DNA of 64,000 nt, taken from Amphibalanus amphitrite. Taxonomy: Eukaryota; Arthropoda; Thecostraca; Balanomorpha; Balanidae. The notes below the pieces were generated by a model that made no database searches, was not told the origin of the DNA, and worked only from the letters and a program-made list of their open reading frames with translations. Shown here one piece after another: positions 35,147 to 45,629 of the stretch (the stretch's first letter is position 1; each line of letters starts with the position of its first letter). A program made the translations under genes and the position numbers. The stretch is taken from NCBI RefSeq assembly GCF_019059575.1, contig NW_024881703.1:234501-298500 (forward strand). The letters are read 5' to 3'.

Positions 35147-36286
35147 TTTTTTTTTCCAACATTTATTGACATCCATACAAATATGACACAGGTGTATAAT
35201 AATCGAGGGCTCTCAAGCCCAACAAGGACAGTCGCTGTCGTGGCTTCTGACACGAAACAGCCGGTTTCCCGTCTATGCTAACGAGCGCCCCAGGTTGAGA
35301 CGTTTAAACCCGCAAACGCCCGACATGCACCGACACAATAGGGCTTTCAAAACCCCCACAACGTGCGAGTAATATTTGGCAAGCGTACACGCTGGCATAC
35401 AATGCTGGCAATATACACAAATCGGACGCCACATTTCAACTGCATTTTAACTATAGGCGGCGGCCGAGCTATAAAATTAGAGCTCGCCACCACCACGCGA
35501 CGTGGTGTGGCCCGCCTGGTCAAGCCGCCCCGGTGTCTTTTCATGGACTAAAGAAACGCGGCGGGCCATCAGCCACCGCCCGCGCCGCCCGGCGAAGGGG
35601 TATCGCGGGCGGCGCCCCCTATCCACCGGCCGGGCGTGCGAGCCGTCGACTTGTAGGGCCGGCGCCCCGCACGCCCGGCCGGCCGACCGGCCCCAGTCGA
35701 AGAGGCCGGTCCCGGGTTGGCCCGGATGGGTCTTGGGAGCGGTGGCTGATTTTTTTATTAACAGACACACAAACCAACAGCAGCAGCAGCACGTACGCAA
35801 GCGCACTTAATGATGCTCAAACCGGTGAGGCCGGTCACAACGGCGCCCACGGCGACAGCGAGCAGCGGCAGCGGCAGCGGCGCGACGGCAGCAGCGACAG
35901 AGTATTCTATGTATAGGGTAAGTAAGACACCGAAGACCGAGGAGCCCGACGCGCGGAAACGGCGCTCACCACGTCGCCCGCCGGCCACGCCCCCCGCCGG
36001 AACCAGCCCCCGCCACCGGCAGCGCCAGCAGAGGCCCGCACCGCCCGCGCACGCCACCGCGCGAGCTCGCCGGTCCGCCGGTCCCCGCCCGCGCCGGCAG
36101 GGTCGCCAACGGGCCACGCCCCGCCAGCCAGAGCACTGATTACCGTGATAAGAGCCATTGTACCTACAAATCGGGCAATTGGCGGCGCGTCTCGTCCGGC
36201 CCCGGCCCGCCGGCGGCTGCGTGCGCTGCGCATCTCCTTACGCACAACTTGGCAATGGATGGTAAGCTTGTGACTACACGAGCTGA

Positions 36287-37935
36287 CTACTCGTGCTGTA
36301 AAATGTTTTTCAATGCCCCCCATTTCGATTCAAACACCCTTATTTTGTTGACGTGTCTAGCTGTTATTATTTCAGTTTCAGCTTCGCGCTTTAATTTATA
36401 TTTAAAATGTACTACGTTTGGAATAGCTTCCTTCGATCGTGCTTCGCATATTACTTGTTTCATCAAGGTTAAAATGAGTACTTCAATTGGGTTAAGGTTT
36501 TGTACGAAAAATATTGTTTTTGGAGTTATTTGAAGTGTAAATTGGTGTGTAGATTGTAAGAATACTTTTATGTCGGTAATGAAACTCTGAACTTCGGTAC
36601 AGGACCAAAACATGTGCGCTAAAGTTTCTGCGTGTCTGTGACAAAACGTACATTTATCATCGTCTTTCACATTGATGATATTCAGAAATTTGTTTGTAGT
36701 GAGAAATCTGTTAACTATTCGGTAATGTAGCATAATGAGTCGTGTTGAATGTGTGGCGTTCATTACAGCCACTGTGCTATCCTCTACAAAGTGTCCAATA
36801 TCTGTCATCCATTTCTGTCTTAGACGCTCATCCGCATTCTTTGTTTCGGCTTTCTTTGATTGTATTGCCATCTGATATGCATAGCGTGAGAACTTCGCAT
36901 GACTCATAACGAGATTTAATCTCGTTGGTATTATTGGTTTCGGTATGTCGTCGAAAGATTGACGTCTCACACATTCAGGTAAACTTCTCACGAGGCTTGA
37001 ATAGCACAGAATGGTCATTCTTATTCCAAACCTATCTTGCACCGCTTCCCTCGTCATTATCTGCCCAGTTTGTTCGTCAATCAAATCTGCTATGAACCTA
37101 AGTCCTTTTTCGTTCCAATTTTTCACGATAGAACAGCTATATTTCGAATAGTCCGAGAACCATAGGCTCTCATTTAGTATACCGACATCGTCTGGGCTAT
37201 AGTCTATGCTAAAGCGGCTGTACGCTTCCAAAACATCCTGCCAGAATGGATTGTTTATTTTGGAGCGGATCCTTAATAACTTTTTGCTTCCAAATTGAGG
37301 AATGCTTTCAACACATGGTACTTCATTCTCAGCTAGTCTTACCCACGAAGCTTTAGATTCCCTTAACCTCTTAAGCCATGTCAATTTAAGACTTTGGACG
37401 AAAGCTTTAATATCGATCATTTGCAATCCACCTGCAGTGTAACTTTGTATCGTTTTGGCTCTTTTTATAGGATCCCTTCCCCCATTCCACACAAAAGAAA
37501 AGAAAATGCGTTCTAGCTTTTTGAGTATGAATTGTGAAGGATTAGGCAGAACAGTTAATAAGTGAACTAGCTTCGACAACAATAAAGACTTAATCACAGT
37601 TATTTTTCCCAGTTTAGTAAGATTTCGCCTCCGCCATTGCGCTATTTCTTTGTTAATCTGAGCGATTTTTGGTTCCAAGTTCGTTTCAATTATTCCCTTA
37701 TTGTTGTTAGAGAAAGATATTCCTAAAATCTTTATTTGACTAACCCATTTACAGCCGAAGTTCTCAGACTCGTATCGCCGAGGGTCTACCCCGAGAGGAA
37801 GACATGCTGTTTTTTCTATGTTGAGTTTTAGGCCAGAGAAATTTGAAAATGTTTCTTATTCTGATAGTGCTCCTCGTATTGAACTTGCCTCACCGTCAAG
37901 AAATAATACCGTGTCGTCCGCATATTGCATGATTT
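36287..37935 (-). pseudogene. LINE ORF2, RT palm/thumb and C-terminal region
   Basis: Reading from about 37935 the frame begins at the catalytic KIMQYADD box of the reverse transcriptase. It meets one in-frame TAA at 37856-37858, then shows LKLNIEKT and the L1/Tx1-type thumb (WRRRNLTKLGKITVIKSLLLSK, FFSFVWNG, GGLQMIDI). It ends with a cysteine/histidine motif CTFCHRHAETLAHMFWSC and about 115 residues more. The finger motifs that should lie before YADD are missing, because the endonuclease end is joined almost directly to KIMQYADD. So there is a deletion of roughly a kilobase plus a premature stop. From 37678 to 36287 the frame is open for 463 codons. Confidence 0.9.
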
Positions 37936-37943
37936 TTACTTCG

Positions 37944-38400
37944 CTATCTGCTCAATAGGGACTCATTGAATTTCCATAGCCCTGGGCCTCGGGAAGCATC
38001 GCTGCTTTTGATTTCTATTGTAATAATATTGTGGTCTGTCCTATATCCCGGCAAAATGTTTTGGTTGATGCACAAGCTACATAAATGTTCGCTTATAAAG
38101 AACATGTCTAATCTAGCTACCTTGTTGGGTCCCTTCCACGTGAATTCATGCTTATCTGGGTTATAAAATCTCCAGATATCAATGATTCCATGCTGATTAC
38201 ACATCGTGGTGAATGCATTTCTGGCATTAATATTATTTTCTCGAACATATCCATGACAGTCTTTTTGATAATTCATCACAAAATTTAAGTCTCCACCCAA
38301 AATGATGTGATCGCATTCGACACTTTCCAGTTTTTCGCCTATTTCCCGATAAAATTCTGGCTCGTCTTTGTTTGGACCGTATATGCACCCAAACACATAT
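37944..38400 (-). pseudogene. LINE ORF2, endonuclease C-terminal half
   Basis: This is the second half of an apurinic-type (exonuclease/endonuclease/phosphatase) domain: CIYGPN near the start, then ILGGDLNFV with the metal-binding D and N, RLDMFFIS, and the catalytic TDHNIITIEI. In the full element this domain nicks the target DNA. The N-terminal half lies beyond the Gypsy element at 42743-43057. Removing Gypsy and one ATAT joins the two in frame at ..SDTY and VFGCIYGPN. A stop follows soon after WKFNESLLSR, at the deletion junction. Confidence 0.9.
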
Positions 38401-38491
38401 TGTAGCGGTCAACTGAGTGTATTTCAACACAAGCGCCTCTAGTGGCGATCGGGCGAGGTAGTCACATGACGTAAGCGAACTACGCGCTACA
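38401..38491 (-). repeat. Gypsy 3' LTR (91 bp)
   Basis: Starts TGTAGCGGTCAACTGAG and ends CTACGCGCTACA. It is the downstream LTR relative to the coding strand. Confidence 0.95.
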
Positions 38492-38586
38492 CCTCCCCAC
38501 CAAGTTCAGCACACACCTCCCCCCCACAAAAAAAACAAGCTTCTAATGACACTTGAGGCACGAGCACGGAGACACAGACACTATGC

Positions 38587-41500
38587 CTACTGCGTCTTCA
38601 GCGGCGGCCTGCCTCTCGTACGAATGACACCGCGTCCAGCGACATGCGGCACGTGACAGGTTTTCAGGTTATTTACATGCACAACGACCGATTTCCCATC
38701 AGAGTCTCGGATGCGATAGTTTACATCAGACGTTCTGTGGGTGACAGTAAACGGGCCAGACCAGATCGGCTGCAGTTTCGGCGAGACACCCACCTTGCGA
38801 ATAGGCCGTTTCCAAAATACATCATCGCCCACTTTGAGCTCACGAACATGTTTCGCCGAATTGTACCCGTCTGCTCGTTTCGCCGCTGCTCGCTTCGACA
38901 CATCACGAGCCGTAGCCCTCACATCAGACAGCCGAGCCATGAGACCCGAGCTCGTCACCTCGCGCATACTCGAGTGGAGCGTGTCAATCGGCAACTGCGC
39001 GCGTCTACAAAACAGCAACTCGAACGGCGTTGACTGAGTTGTCTCACACACGGCGGTCCGGTAAGCAAAGGCCAACGACTGTAAGTTCTGATCCCAACTC
39101 GCCTTGTGTTCTCCCACATACGACCGTATCATATTGAGCAGTGTTCTGTTAAAACGCTCGACCATGTCAGACTGTGGGTGATACGGAGAAGTCGTCCTAT
39201 GCTTAATGCCTAGTTTTTCACAAAACTGTTTAAACGAAGCACTCATCCATTGCGTCCCCTGGTCAGTTACTATCTCAGACGGAAACCCATGACGACAGAA
39301 AACATGATCAAACAGCCAGCTCTGAATGACCTCCGTCTCAGTCGACGGTAGGGCTGTCATCTCGGGCCACTTCGAAAAATAGTCCTGACAAACCACGATA
39401 AATCTAGCACCGCTCTCTGTCACCGGTAAGATCGGGCCAACAATGTCTACAGAGACTTTTTCCCACACGTTCAGGGCAGACGTGTCTACCGGTGTCAATG
39501 GCGCCGTCGGAACAGGGTTATCTTTCACAGTGCAGCACACGATACATCCTTTTACATGTTGTTTTATATCCCTGGTCATTCCCGGCCAAAAATAACGCTC
39601 CTGTACACGCCGAACGGTCTTCTTGGATCCGGCGTGACCCGCCAATGGGTCATCATGAAGCAACTTGATGATGCCGTCGCGTTGGGACCGCGGTACCACC
39701 AGCTGTTCTCCGAAGACCGGATGCACATGGCAGAGCGCACCACGCCCGTTCACTCGGAACTCGTCCGGCTTCCTGTCCTGCAGCTGGCGCACGCCGTCAT
39801 CAGTCGCCAGCTCAGAGCGCCAGTCAGCGACACTAGCGACACACTGCGGCTGCTCCGGGAACGACCGGCTGAGCACGTCCGGGACGACATGTTCAGATCC
39901 TGCGACGTGATGAATGCTGATGTCGAACTCCTCCAGTAGTAGCGCCCAGCGACCCAGCCGACCAGTCAGATCCTTCTTGGAGCGCAACCACTGAAGAGGC
40001 TTGTGATCCGTGAATAGACGTACCGGCCGTCCCACCAGCAGGTGACGCCATCTCTTCAAAGCGTGTACAATCGCGCATGCTTCTTTTTCTATTACGGAGT
40101 AGTGTCGCTGTGACTTGTTGAATGCTCTGCTGCTGAACTCCACAGGCTGGCCGTCTGCCTCTAGTACGCAGCCGAAGCCATTCTCGCTGGCGTCGGTCCG
40201 CACTGATAGCTGTGACGATTCCGTAGGAATCTTCAGAGCCGGACGTTCAGCCAGCAGGGCCTTCAGCCGACGAAACGCTGTCTCGTGCGCGCCATCCCAG
40301 AGGAATGAATTCCCCTTCTGCAAAAGATCGTGCAACGGCCTCGCAATCAAGCTGAATTCCGCGATGTGCGACCTATAGAAGCCGCACAGGCCCAGGAACT
40401 TCCTGAGAGCTGTCTGATCGCCAGGCCGCGGTATCGCCTCAACAGCTCTGATGTGCTCCTTCGTCGGTCGAATCATACCACCCTCGATGCTGAAGCCAAG
40501 GAACGACTCCAGGGATGTCAGCAGAAACCGGCACTTCTCGCCGTTCAGCGTCAGTCCAGCTTCTCGTAGTCTCTGCAAGACAGAGCGCAGATCCTCCAAA
40601 TGTGACGACTCGTCCCGGCTGTGGATGCACCAGTCATCGAAATACGCTGCCACACATGGCAGGTCTTGTGTCAGCCTCTGCACCAGACGGTTGAACGTAC
40701 TGGGACCGTTGCAGAGACCGAACGGCATTGTACGAAATTGCAGTAGCTGGCCATTAAACTGGAAGGCCGTCTTCTTTCTGTCCTGTTCCCTGAGAGGGAT
40801 CTGATAGTATCCCGAGCGAGCATCGAGCACTGAGAACACTGTCGACTCCGCCAGCTTCCCGATGACGTCTGACACCAGCGGCACAGGCTGACGATCTTTC
40901 ACCGTCACCTCATTCAGTTTCCTGAAATCAATACAGACACGTATGTCGCCGCTTTTCTTTTTAACAAGCACCACGGGGTTCATGTAGTCACTGTCACTTT
41001 GTTCTAGCACCCCATCACGAAGCATTTGATCGATTGCACTTTGAGCTCGAGACATATATGCCGCTGGCAGTTTATGAGGGCGACACACTATGGGCTGGTC
41101 ACATGTTGTTTCGATCTTATGCTCTATCAAACTGGTGCGCCCGAGACCATTGAACACGTCCGCAAACTGGCTCTTAAGCTTTTCAAGTCCGTTACACGAA
41201 GCATCGCTGCTATCATCAAAGTCACACTCCCTCAGTAAATCCTCACCGGTAGCCAGCATCCCGACCTCGTGGAAGCATCCCTCCTCCCAGTCCAGCAGCG
41301 GCGCCTCACCGGCGGCAGTATCTTCCTTCACGCTGTGTCTCGCAGATGGCGCCACCGGAGCGGAGGGAGTCGCAGATGGCGCCACCGGAGCGGAGGGAGG
41401 CGCAGGCGGCGCCCCACTCTGAGCAGTCTCAACGTAGCCCAGAGATGGCGCCACCGGCGCGACGACCGTCCCTCCGACGCAGGCGCCACCGGAGCCAGGT

Positions 41501-42606
41501 GACGTCACACTGTCGGCCGCGCCAGCTGGGTGTCGATTCACACCGACAAGCACAGCTCCACGGTCGAAGTCGATGGACGCGCCGAACTTCTGCAGAAGGT
41601 CTGCCCCCACCACGCCGCGCTGCACGTCGGTGATGATGAAGTCGTGCATCAGCGTAGCGCCACTGAGCGAGACAGAGCAGTTCAGCAGACCATACACAGG
41701 CATTCTCGACCCATTGGCAGCGATAACATAGTCGTCTTTAGCCATGGAGTTGGGCCGGAAAGAAGTGGGCAGACAGCTGACGGTGGCACCGCTATCTGCC
41801 AGAAGCTGCATCGGACAGCCATCGATGTCGATGTCGACGTAGACACGGCCATCATCGGAGACGGGTGAAACCGCGATGCCCTCCATCCGTCTACCAGCCA
41901 GTCCGTCGCCGGGAGCGCGGCACTGTGCACGCACATGACCAGCAATACCGCAGCGCCAGCATACCGCCCTCGGGCCAGACCGCGCCGGGTCGCCGCTCCT
42001 CACTCCTCCCCTCGGAGCGGCCGGCGAACGCACCGTGCGCCAGGTCACGTGATCACCACCGGCAGCGCCTCCAGAGCCGCGCGACCCGAGCCGGCCGCTG
42101 AGGCTGAAGCACATCAGCGCTGAGTTGACAGCCTCTTCCAGCTTACGGCAGGAGCCAGAGTTCAACACTGCTGCCCTCATAGGATCTGGCAGTCCACAGA
42201 CAAAAAAATCACGAGCAAGAGCTGCCTTATTGCTCGCTGCAAACCGCGGGTAAACTTGTTCAACTAAAGTCACCACACGGTCACGGTACTTCTCGACCGG
42301 TTCAAGGTCAGCCATTCGAACACGAAACAAATCGAGCATAAACGCATCACGGTACGGCTCTCCAACTTTAGTGAGATACGTTTTGATTTTGGCAAAGCTC
42401 TTTTTGTCAGCCTCCGGGCAGTCTGTCAGCACAGTATTGCCCATACCGAGCAGCGCAGGAAAAATCCTGGCTTTCACAGTATCGTCCCACGCGTTGGCCG
42501 TCGCCACAGCCTCAAAGTAGTCGATGTAATCGGTGATCGTGCACTGTTCGGTTTTAGGCTGCGGCGGTACAAGCACTTGCACTCTCGTATCACTTTCACC
42601 ATCCAT
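38587..42606 (-). CDS. Gypsy Gag-Pol polyprotein
   Basis: One uninterrupted frame of 1,339 codons counted from the ATG at 42606. The frame is open a little further upstream, but that part lies in the 5' LTR. Domains by residue: Gag about 1-200; CCHC zinc knuckle CWRCGIAGHVRAQC 216-229; aspartic protease with LADSGAT 269-275; a low-complexity PPAPPSAPVAPS linker about 400-422; reverse transcriptase with FSVLDARSGYYQIPL near 591-605 and catalytic YFDD 655-658; RNase H with RTDASENG near 803 and TDHKPLQWL near 866; integrase zinc finger (H984, H991, C1021, C1024) and core triad D1054, D1115, E1150 with the expected D-35-E spacing; C-terminal GPF/Y-type module (WSGPFTV). Gag and Pol share one frame, so no frameshift signal is needed. 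Every catalytic residue I can check is present. There is no env. Confidence 0.95.
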   Translation of the reverse strand: MDGESDTRVQVLVPPQPKTEQCTITDYIDYFEAVATANAWDDTVKARIFPALLGMGNTVLTDCPEADKKSFAKIKTYLTKVGEPYRDAFMLDLFRVRMADLEPVEKYRDRVVTLVEQVYPRFAASNKAALARDFFVCGLPDPMRAAVLNSGSCRKLEEAVNSALMCFSLSGRLGSRGSGGAAGGDHVTWRTVRSPAAPRGGVRSGDPARSGPRAVCWRCGIAGHVRAQCRAPGDGLAGRRMEGIAVSPVSDDGRVYVDIDIDGCPMQLLADSGATVSCLPTSFRPNSMAKDDYVIAANGSRMPVYGLLNCSVSLSGATLMHDFIITDVQRGVVGADLLQKFGASIDFDRGAVLVGVNRHPAGAADSVTSPGSGGACVGGTVVAPVAPSLGYVETAQSGAPPAPPSAPVAPSATPSAPVAPSARHSVKEDTAAGEAPLLDWEEGCFHEVGMLATGEDLLRECDFDDSSDASCNGLEKLKSQFADVFNGLGRTSLIEHKIETTCDQPIVCRPHKLPAAYMSRAQSAIDQMLRDGVLEQSDSDYMNPVVLVKKKSGDIRVCIDFRKLNEVTVKDRQPVPLVSDVIGKLAESTVFSVLDARSGYYQIPLREQDRKKTAFQFNGQLLQFRTMPFGLCNGPSTFNRLVQRLTQDLPCVAAYFDDWCIHSRDESSHLEDLRSVLQRLREAGLTLNGEKCRFLLTSLESFLGFSIEGGMIRPTKEHIRAVEAIPRPGDQTALRKFLGLCGFYRSHIAEFSLIARPLHDLLQKGNSFLWDGAHETAFRRLKALLAERPALKIPTESSQLSVRTDASENGFGCVLEADGQPVEFSSRAFNKSQRHYSVIEKEACAIVHALKRWRHLLVGRPVRLFTDHKPLQWLRSKKDLTGRLGRWALLLEEFDISIHHVAGSEHVVPDVLSRSFPEQPQCVASVADWRSELATDDGVRQLQDRKPDEFRVNGRGALCHVHPVFGEQLVVPRSQRDGIIKLLHDDPLAGHAGSKKTVRRVQERYFWPGMTRDIKQHVKGCIVCCTVKDNPVPTAPLTPVDTSALNVWEKVSVDIVGPILPVTESGARFIVVCQDYFSKWPEMTALPSTETEVIQSWLFDHVFCRHGFPSEIVTDQGTQWMSASFKQFCEKLGIKHRTTSPYHPQSDMVERFNRTLLNMIRSYVGEHKASWDQNLQSLAFAYRTAVCETTQSTPFELLFCRRAQLPIDTLHSSMREVTSSGLMARLSDVRATARDVSKRAAAKRADGYNSAKHVRELKVGDDVFWKRPIRKVGVSPKLQPIWSGPFTVTHRTSDVNYRIRDSDGKSVVVHVNNLKTCHVPHVAGRGVIRTRGRPPLKTQ

Positions 42607-42651
42607 GGTGTGGGGCTCAGACTGCGGAGCGGCCCACCCGCTGCCACCAGA

Positions 42652-42742
42652 TGTAGCGGTCAACTGAGTGTATTTCAACACAAGCGCCTCTAGTGGCGAC
42701 CGGGCGAGGTAGTCACATGACGTAAGCGCACTACGCGCTACA
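42652..42742 (-). repeat. Gypsy 5' LTR (91 bp)
   Basis: Identical to the other LTR except for two substitutions (gaTcgg/gaCcgg and gcgAac/gcgCac). Confidence 0.95.
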
Positions 42743-43057
42743 ATATGTGTCTGACCCTATTTTACATCCAATAATAACATAATTACCTCTCCTGCAAACG
42801 AATTCAAAGAGCATGGTATGTTGAAGACCTTTGTCGATCAAAATTGAGGTTCCTCTACTGTTGTTTGTGAAGCAAGAATGGTATGTCTTACCCCGCCACA
42901 GCGAGTTTAGAAACTGAACTTTATTTTCTGTGAGATGAGTATCCTGAAGGAAGATAATGTCAAAGTTCATAGTTCTCAGGTAATGCATAACATCTCTGCG
43001 TTTCTCTTGTCCTCCCAGACCCCGGACATTTACTGATGCAATTTTAATGTTTCTCAT
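42743..43057 (-). pseudogene. LINE ORF2, endonuclease N-terminal half
   Basis: It begins MRNIKIASVNVRGLGG with the catalytic N, then DIIFLQDTHLT with the metal-binding acidic residue (E/D position), and stops at ..KIGSDTY where the Gypsy LTR starts. The ATG overlaps by 14 nt the end of an open frame covering the ORF1-ORF2 spacer. Start chosen because NIKIASVNVRGL is the usual beginning of this domain. Confidence 0.92.
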
Positions 43058-43814
43058 AAAATGTTAGTGTTTGTCTCTCGACCTTAGACGCGGTGCTGAA
43101 CTTTGCTCCAAACCAAAACTTCATTTTCCTTTTTGCACTACTTTGTTGTATGTGTTGCTGAGACAATATAGTACTACATTGGACATAGCTTTCTCCTGGT
43201 GCGTTACGGTATGGCCGATCCGTCCAGTGACCATACTCACGAAAAGGGTGCCACACTGCATCTGCAACTCGGGCCGGGACCGGACGATTCGTGACAGAAC
43301 GGCCCCCTCGGCGGGCGCCAGTTGGCATCCGGAGACGCGGGGCGCGGCAGCATGGCCACCCACACCAGCGGGTGGACCGCGGAACCGACGGCCGCCGCAA
43401 CGTGCACGACCGGCACAGACCGCCACAGGCGCCGCCAGCGACGGGCGCCGGCACCGACGGAGACCGCGGCCGAAGCACACCAGAGGCGGCGCCAATCACA
43501 CATCGAGCTCCTCGGCTCCCATTGCACGTGTAGAAGAGTCCGACCCCGCCGCCGCCGCCGCCGCCGCCGCCGCAGACACTCACAGCCGATGCACCAGCCG
43601 AGATCGTCGTCTGCAAGGCAGACATGGGACAACGCAGAACGAGAACGAGAACACAATTGACGAGTAGACATGCACACACATCAAACATCAAAATCAACAA
43701 CGATCCTTTATCGTCGAGTAAGTAAGCGACTAGCAGAAAGTGAACACGTGCTGGTAAGCGAACTTCGCAAGGCTGTATAAGTGCGTCAAGCGTGAAAGAG
43801 CAACCTTGACACAT
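43044..43814 (-). CDS. open frame spanning the LINE ORF1-ORF2 spacer
   Basis: A 256-codon frame starts 14 nt after the ORF1 stop and ends 14 nt inside ORF2, so it fills the spacer. The middle is glycine-, arginine- and cysteine-rich because of a GCC repeat and GC-rich sequence. No domain is recognised. It may be an accidental open frame in GC-rich DNA, or it may reflect a spacer kept open for reinitiation or readthrough. A CAG/GCC-rich element near 43540-43570 codes the poly-Gly run. Confidence 0.25.
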   Translation of the reverse strand: MCQGCSFTLDALIQPCEVRLPARVHFLLVAYLLDDKGSLLILMFDVCACLLVNCVLVLVLRCPMSALQTTISAGASAVSVCGGGGGGGGGVGLFYTCNGSRGARCVIGAASGVLRPRSPSVPAPVAGGACGGLCRSCTLRRPSVPRSTRWCGWPCCRAPRLRMPTGARRGGRSVTNRPVPARVADAVWHPFREYGHWTDRPYRNAPGESYVQCSTILSQQHIQQSSAKRKMKFWFGAKFSTASKVERQTLTFYEKH

Positions 43815-43828
43815 ATATATGAGTACGC

Positions 43829-44893
43829 TTATTCTTTGACGCTGAACCCTAGCTGACGAGCCTTAGCAAGTGATTCCACCCGAGTACTTGTTCCAAATTT
43901 TTCTGATTTGTAGTACACGTGTCCCCACCTGGTAAAAACAGTGTAGATTTTTTTCGCTTTCTTAGCCTCCAGCAGAGACCGCTGAATCTGGCTCTTCAGG
44001 GCGGTTAGACTTTCGTTGATGTACAGGTCGTTGCTCCCTCGCAGCTCCATCCTTCTCGTCATGAGTCGCTCCCTTATCGATCCGGAACCGGAGTGGACGA
44101 ATCGGACGATTACACGATGATTTGGTCCTGGGAGGCGGTGAGCCCTGTCGATGTCGCTTACAGAGATGCCCAAGCCCGGGAACCGGCTTTGCAGAACTCT
44201 GATGACCAGCTGGTTGACATCCTCCTCACTCGTTCCCTCCCCAGACCTCGCACAACCGACACCCCCGGCACCACCGCCGCCGCCACCGCCCAGCGCAGCA
44301 CCGCCGGCCGCGCGCTCCTCGCTGGGGCCGGCGGAGTCCGTGCCCCCGGGCGCCCGCCCGGCGGCCGGCCGCAGCGGCGCAGCCAGGCTCGGGTTGCGGT
44401 GGGGCGCCATTGCTCGGCCGGACAAAATCAGGCACGGGATTCGCGAGTTCATTTCAGCGTTCTCACTCCTCTCGCTAAGCTTCTTCATTTCTTCACGCGT
44501 TTCTTTCAGTTCCGTGGACATCCTCTCTATCTCCAGATCCTTTTCGTTCACGTGCTCTTCTAGGTCCTTGATTCGCGCGTGGAGAGCATCAAATTTTGTC
44601 TGGAGACTGGCTTTGAATTCGTGTAGTTCTTTGGAAATGAACAGGGACAGGCGACTCTCGATTCCTTCCACTGCATCCTCGATGAGTTCCTTCACCTCTC
44701 CCTTGCGAGGCGAGGGGTCGAGCGGCCTGCGCTTACCCATCGGCGCGGTGACAGAGTCACCAGACTCGGAGCGGTCTCTCTTCCCCGCTCCGTCGTCGCA
44801 GCTCCGGACCAACTCACTGACGGACGATCCTCTCCGGAGCGACCTGGCAGCTGCAGCTTCGACACCACCAGAGTCGCGACTCGGATCGGCCAT
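43829..44893 (-). CDS. LINE ORF1 protein
   Basis: From ATG 44893 (context GCCACGATGG, a good Kozak match; an upstream in-frame ATG at 44923 is less likely) the frame gives 354 residues. Order: a charged N-terminus; a predicted coiled coil about 65-145 (ELIEDAVEGIE.., IKDLEEHVNEKDLEIERMSTELKE); a glycine/alanine-rich linker about 155-220; and a C-terminal RNA-binding-like region with DIDRAHRLP, RVIVRFVHS, DLYINESLT and IYTVFTRWGHVYYK. This arrangement (coiled coil, RRM-like domain, basic C-terminal domain) is typical of L1/Tx1 ORF1 proteins. These trimerise and coat the element RNA as a chaperone. No stop or frameshift is seen, although ORF2 is wrecked. Confidence 0.88.
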   Translation of the reverse strand: MADPSRDSGGVEAAAARSLRRGSSVSELVRSCDDGAGKRDRSESGDSVTAPMGKRRPLDPSPRKGEVKELIEDAVEGIESRLSLFISKELHEFKASLQTKFDALHARIKDLEEHVNEKDLEIERMSTELKETREEMKKLSERSENAEMNSRIPCLILSGRAMAPHRNPSLAAPLRPAAGRAPGGTDSAGPSEERAAGGAALGGGGGGGAGGVGCARSGEGTSEEDVNQLVIRVLQSRFPGLGISVSDIDRAHRLPGPNHRVIVRFVHSGSGSIRERLMTRRMELRGSNDLYINESLTALKSQIQRSLLEAKKAKKIYTVFTRWGHVYYKSEKFGTSTRVESLAKARQLGFSVKE

Positions 44894-45042
44894 CGTGGCC
44901 CTCGCCTCACACACAATAAACACCAGTTACCGTCACTGCACTGTGGCTGTCGGCGCTCGGGCGCGTGCGTCAGAGCGGAGCGCTGCCCGCCGCGTCCGTC
45001 CGCGCCGGGAGTGACCGGTCAACTCTGCATACAAGTATACAT

Positions 45043-45625
45043 ATTACAATTCCGCAGGTCCCAGCATAGAGACACCCTGTCTTTTCTTTAACATCCCTTG
45101 TCGTGAAATATAATAATGATAAGTTACGTTATATAATACCGACATAAAGAAACCAAAGACAAAGCCAGCAACGAAACAAGCGAACGTATGGAATATCAGT
45201 TTACAATACATACTTATTCAAACTTATAACAGACTTGCCGTACAGACGACACAAAGCACTTCAATGATCACCTCGCTGTTCAAGATACACGCAGCGCTTC
45301 TTACCAGCGCTCGGAACGGACTGAAGGCGCCGGCAGAATGGGCAGTTGCGGCCGACCACGATAATTAGGTCCAATTATCTGACGTATTAGAGCTGCCAGA
45401 TTACCAATGTTATCAATTACAACACGGACACATGGTATGCCAAATTCTTTTAAAACGGCTGTTCAGCCCATAAGTCTTCTTAAAATCTGGACTGGATATA
45501 TAATTCTAGCGTGTCGGTTACTTCTCGTAACAGAACATTCGGGAACTGTGCTTGCTTCCATTGGAAATCTGGCAGCTCTAATTCTCAACCGCTATCGGCA
45601 GCCGGCCGGTTAGCCGGCGCCTTCA
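45043..45625. repeat. satellite-like core, plus-oriented unit
   Basis: It resumes the arm/core sequence after the LINE ('ttacaattccgcaggtcccagcatagagacaccctg', as in arms A and B inverted) and passes into a core unit with the 68-codon frame at 45407-45613. It is interrupted at GCGT (45626-45629) by the BEL element. Confidence 0.85.
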
Positions 45626-45629
45626 GCGT

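Larger units (their letters stand above)
38397..42746 (-). mobile_element. complete Gypsy (Ty3-like) LTR retrotransposon
   Basis: Two 91-bp LTRs (38401-38491 and 42652-42742) with TGTAGCG...CGCTACA termini differ at two positions, and ATAT duplications (38397-38400, 42743-42746) flank them. Coding is on the minus strand. The LTRs are unusually short for Gypsy. Just inside the 5' LTR, TGGTGGCAGCGGGTGG is the likely primer-binding site. The insertion lies inside the LINE endonuclease. An intact long frame and near-identical LTRs indicate a young insertion that could still be active. Confidence 0.95.
35147..45025 (-). mobile_element. L1/Tx1-like non-LTR retrotransposon with nested Gypsy
   Basis: The element lies on the minus strand. 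Its 3' end is at 35147, where nine T represent a poly(A) tail, preceded by AATAAA 12 nt upstream on the minus strand. Its 5' end is at 45025, beside the second copy of a 17-bp target duplication. A 5' leader of about 130 bp, ORF1 (43829-44893), a 770-bp spacer, ORF2 in pieces and a 1.1 kb GC-rich 3' UTR are present. The Gypsy element (38401-42742) splits the endonuclease, and about 1 kb of the RT is deleted. Without Gypsy the LINE is about 5.5 kb. The long duplication, poly(A) tail and complete 5' end indicate target-primed reverse transcription of a near full-length copy. Now inactive. Confidence 0.93.

Noticed and set aside
36141..36160. Second histone stem-loop (GATAAGAGCCATT)
   Set aside because: Only one half of the stem matches, and it lies in the LINE 3' untranslated region.
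35477..36323. Overlapping frames on both strands in GC-rich DNA
   Set aside because: This is the LINE 3' untranslated region; the frames reflect high GC and lack of stops.
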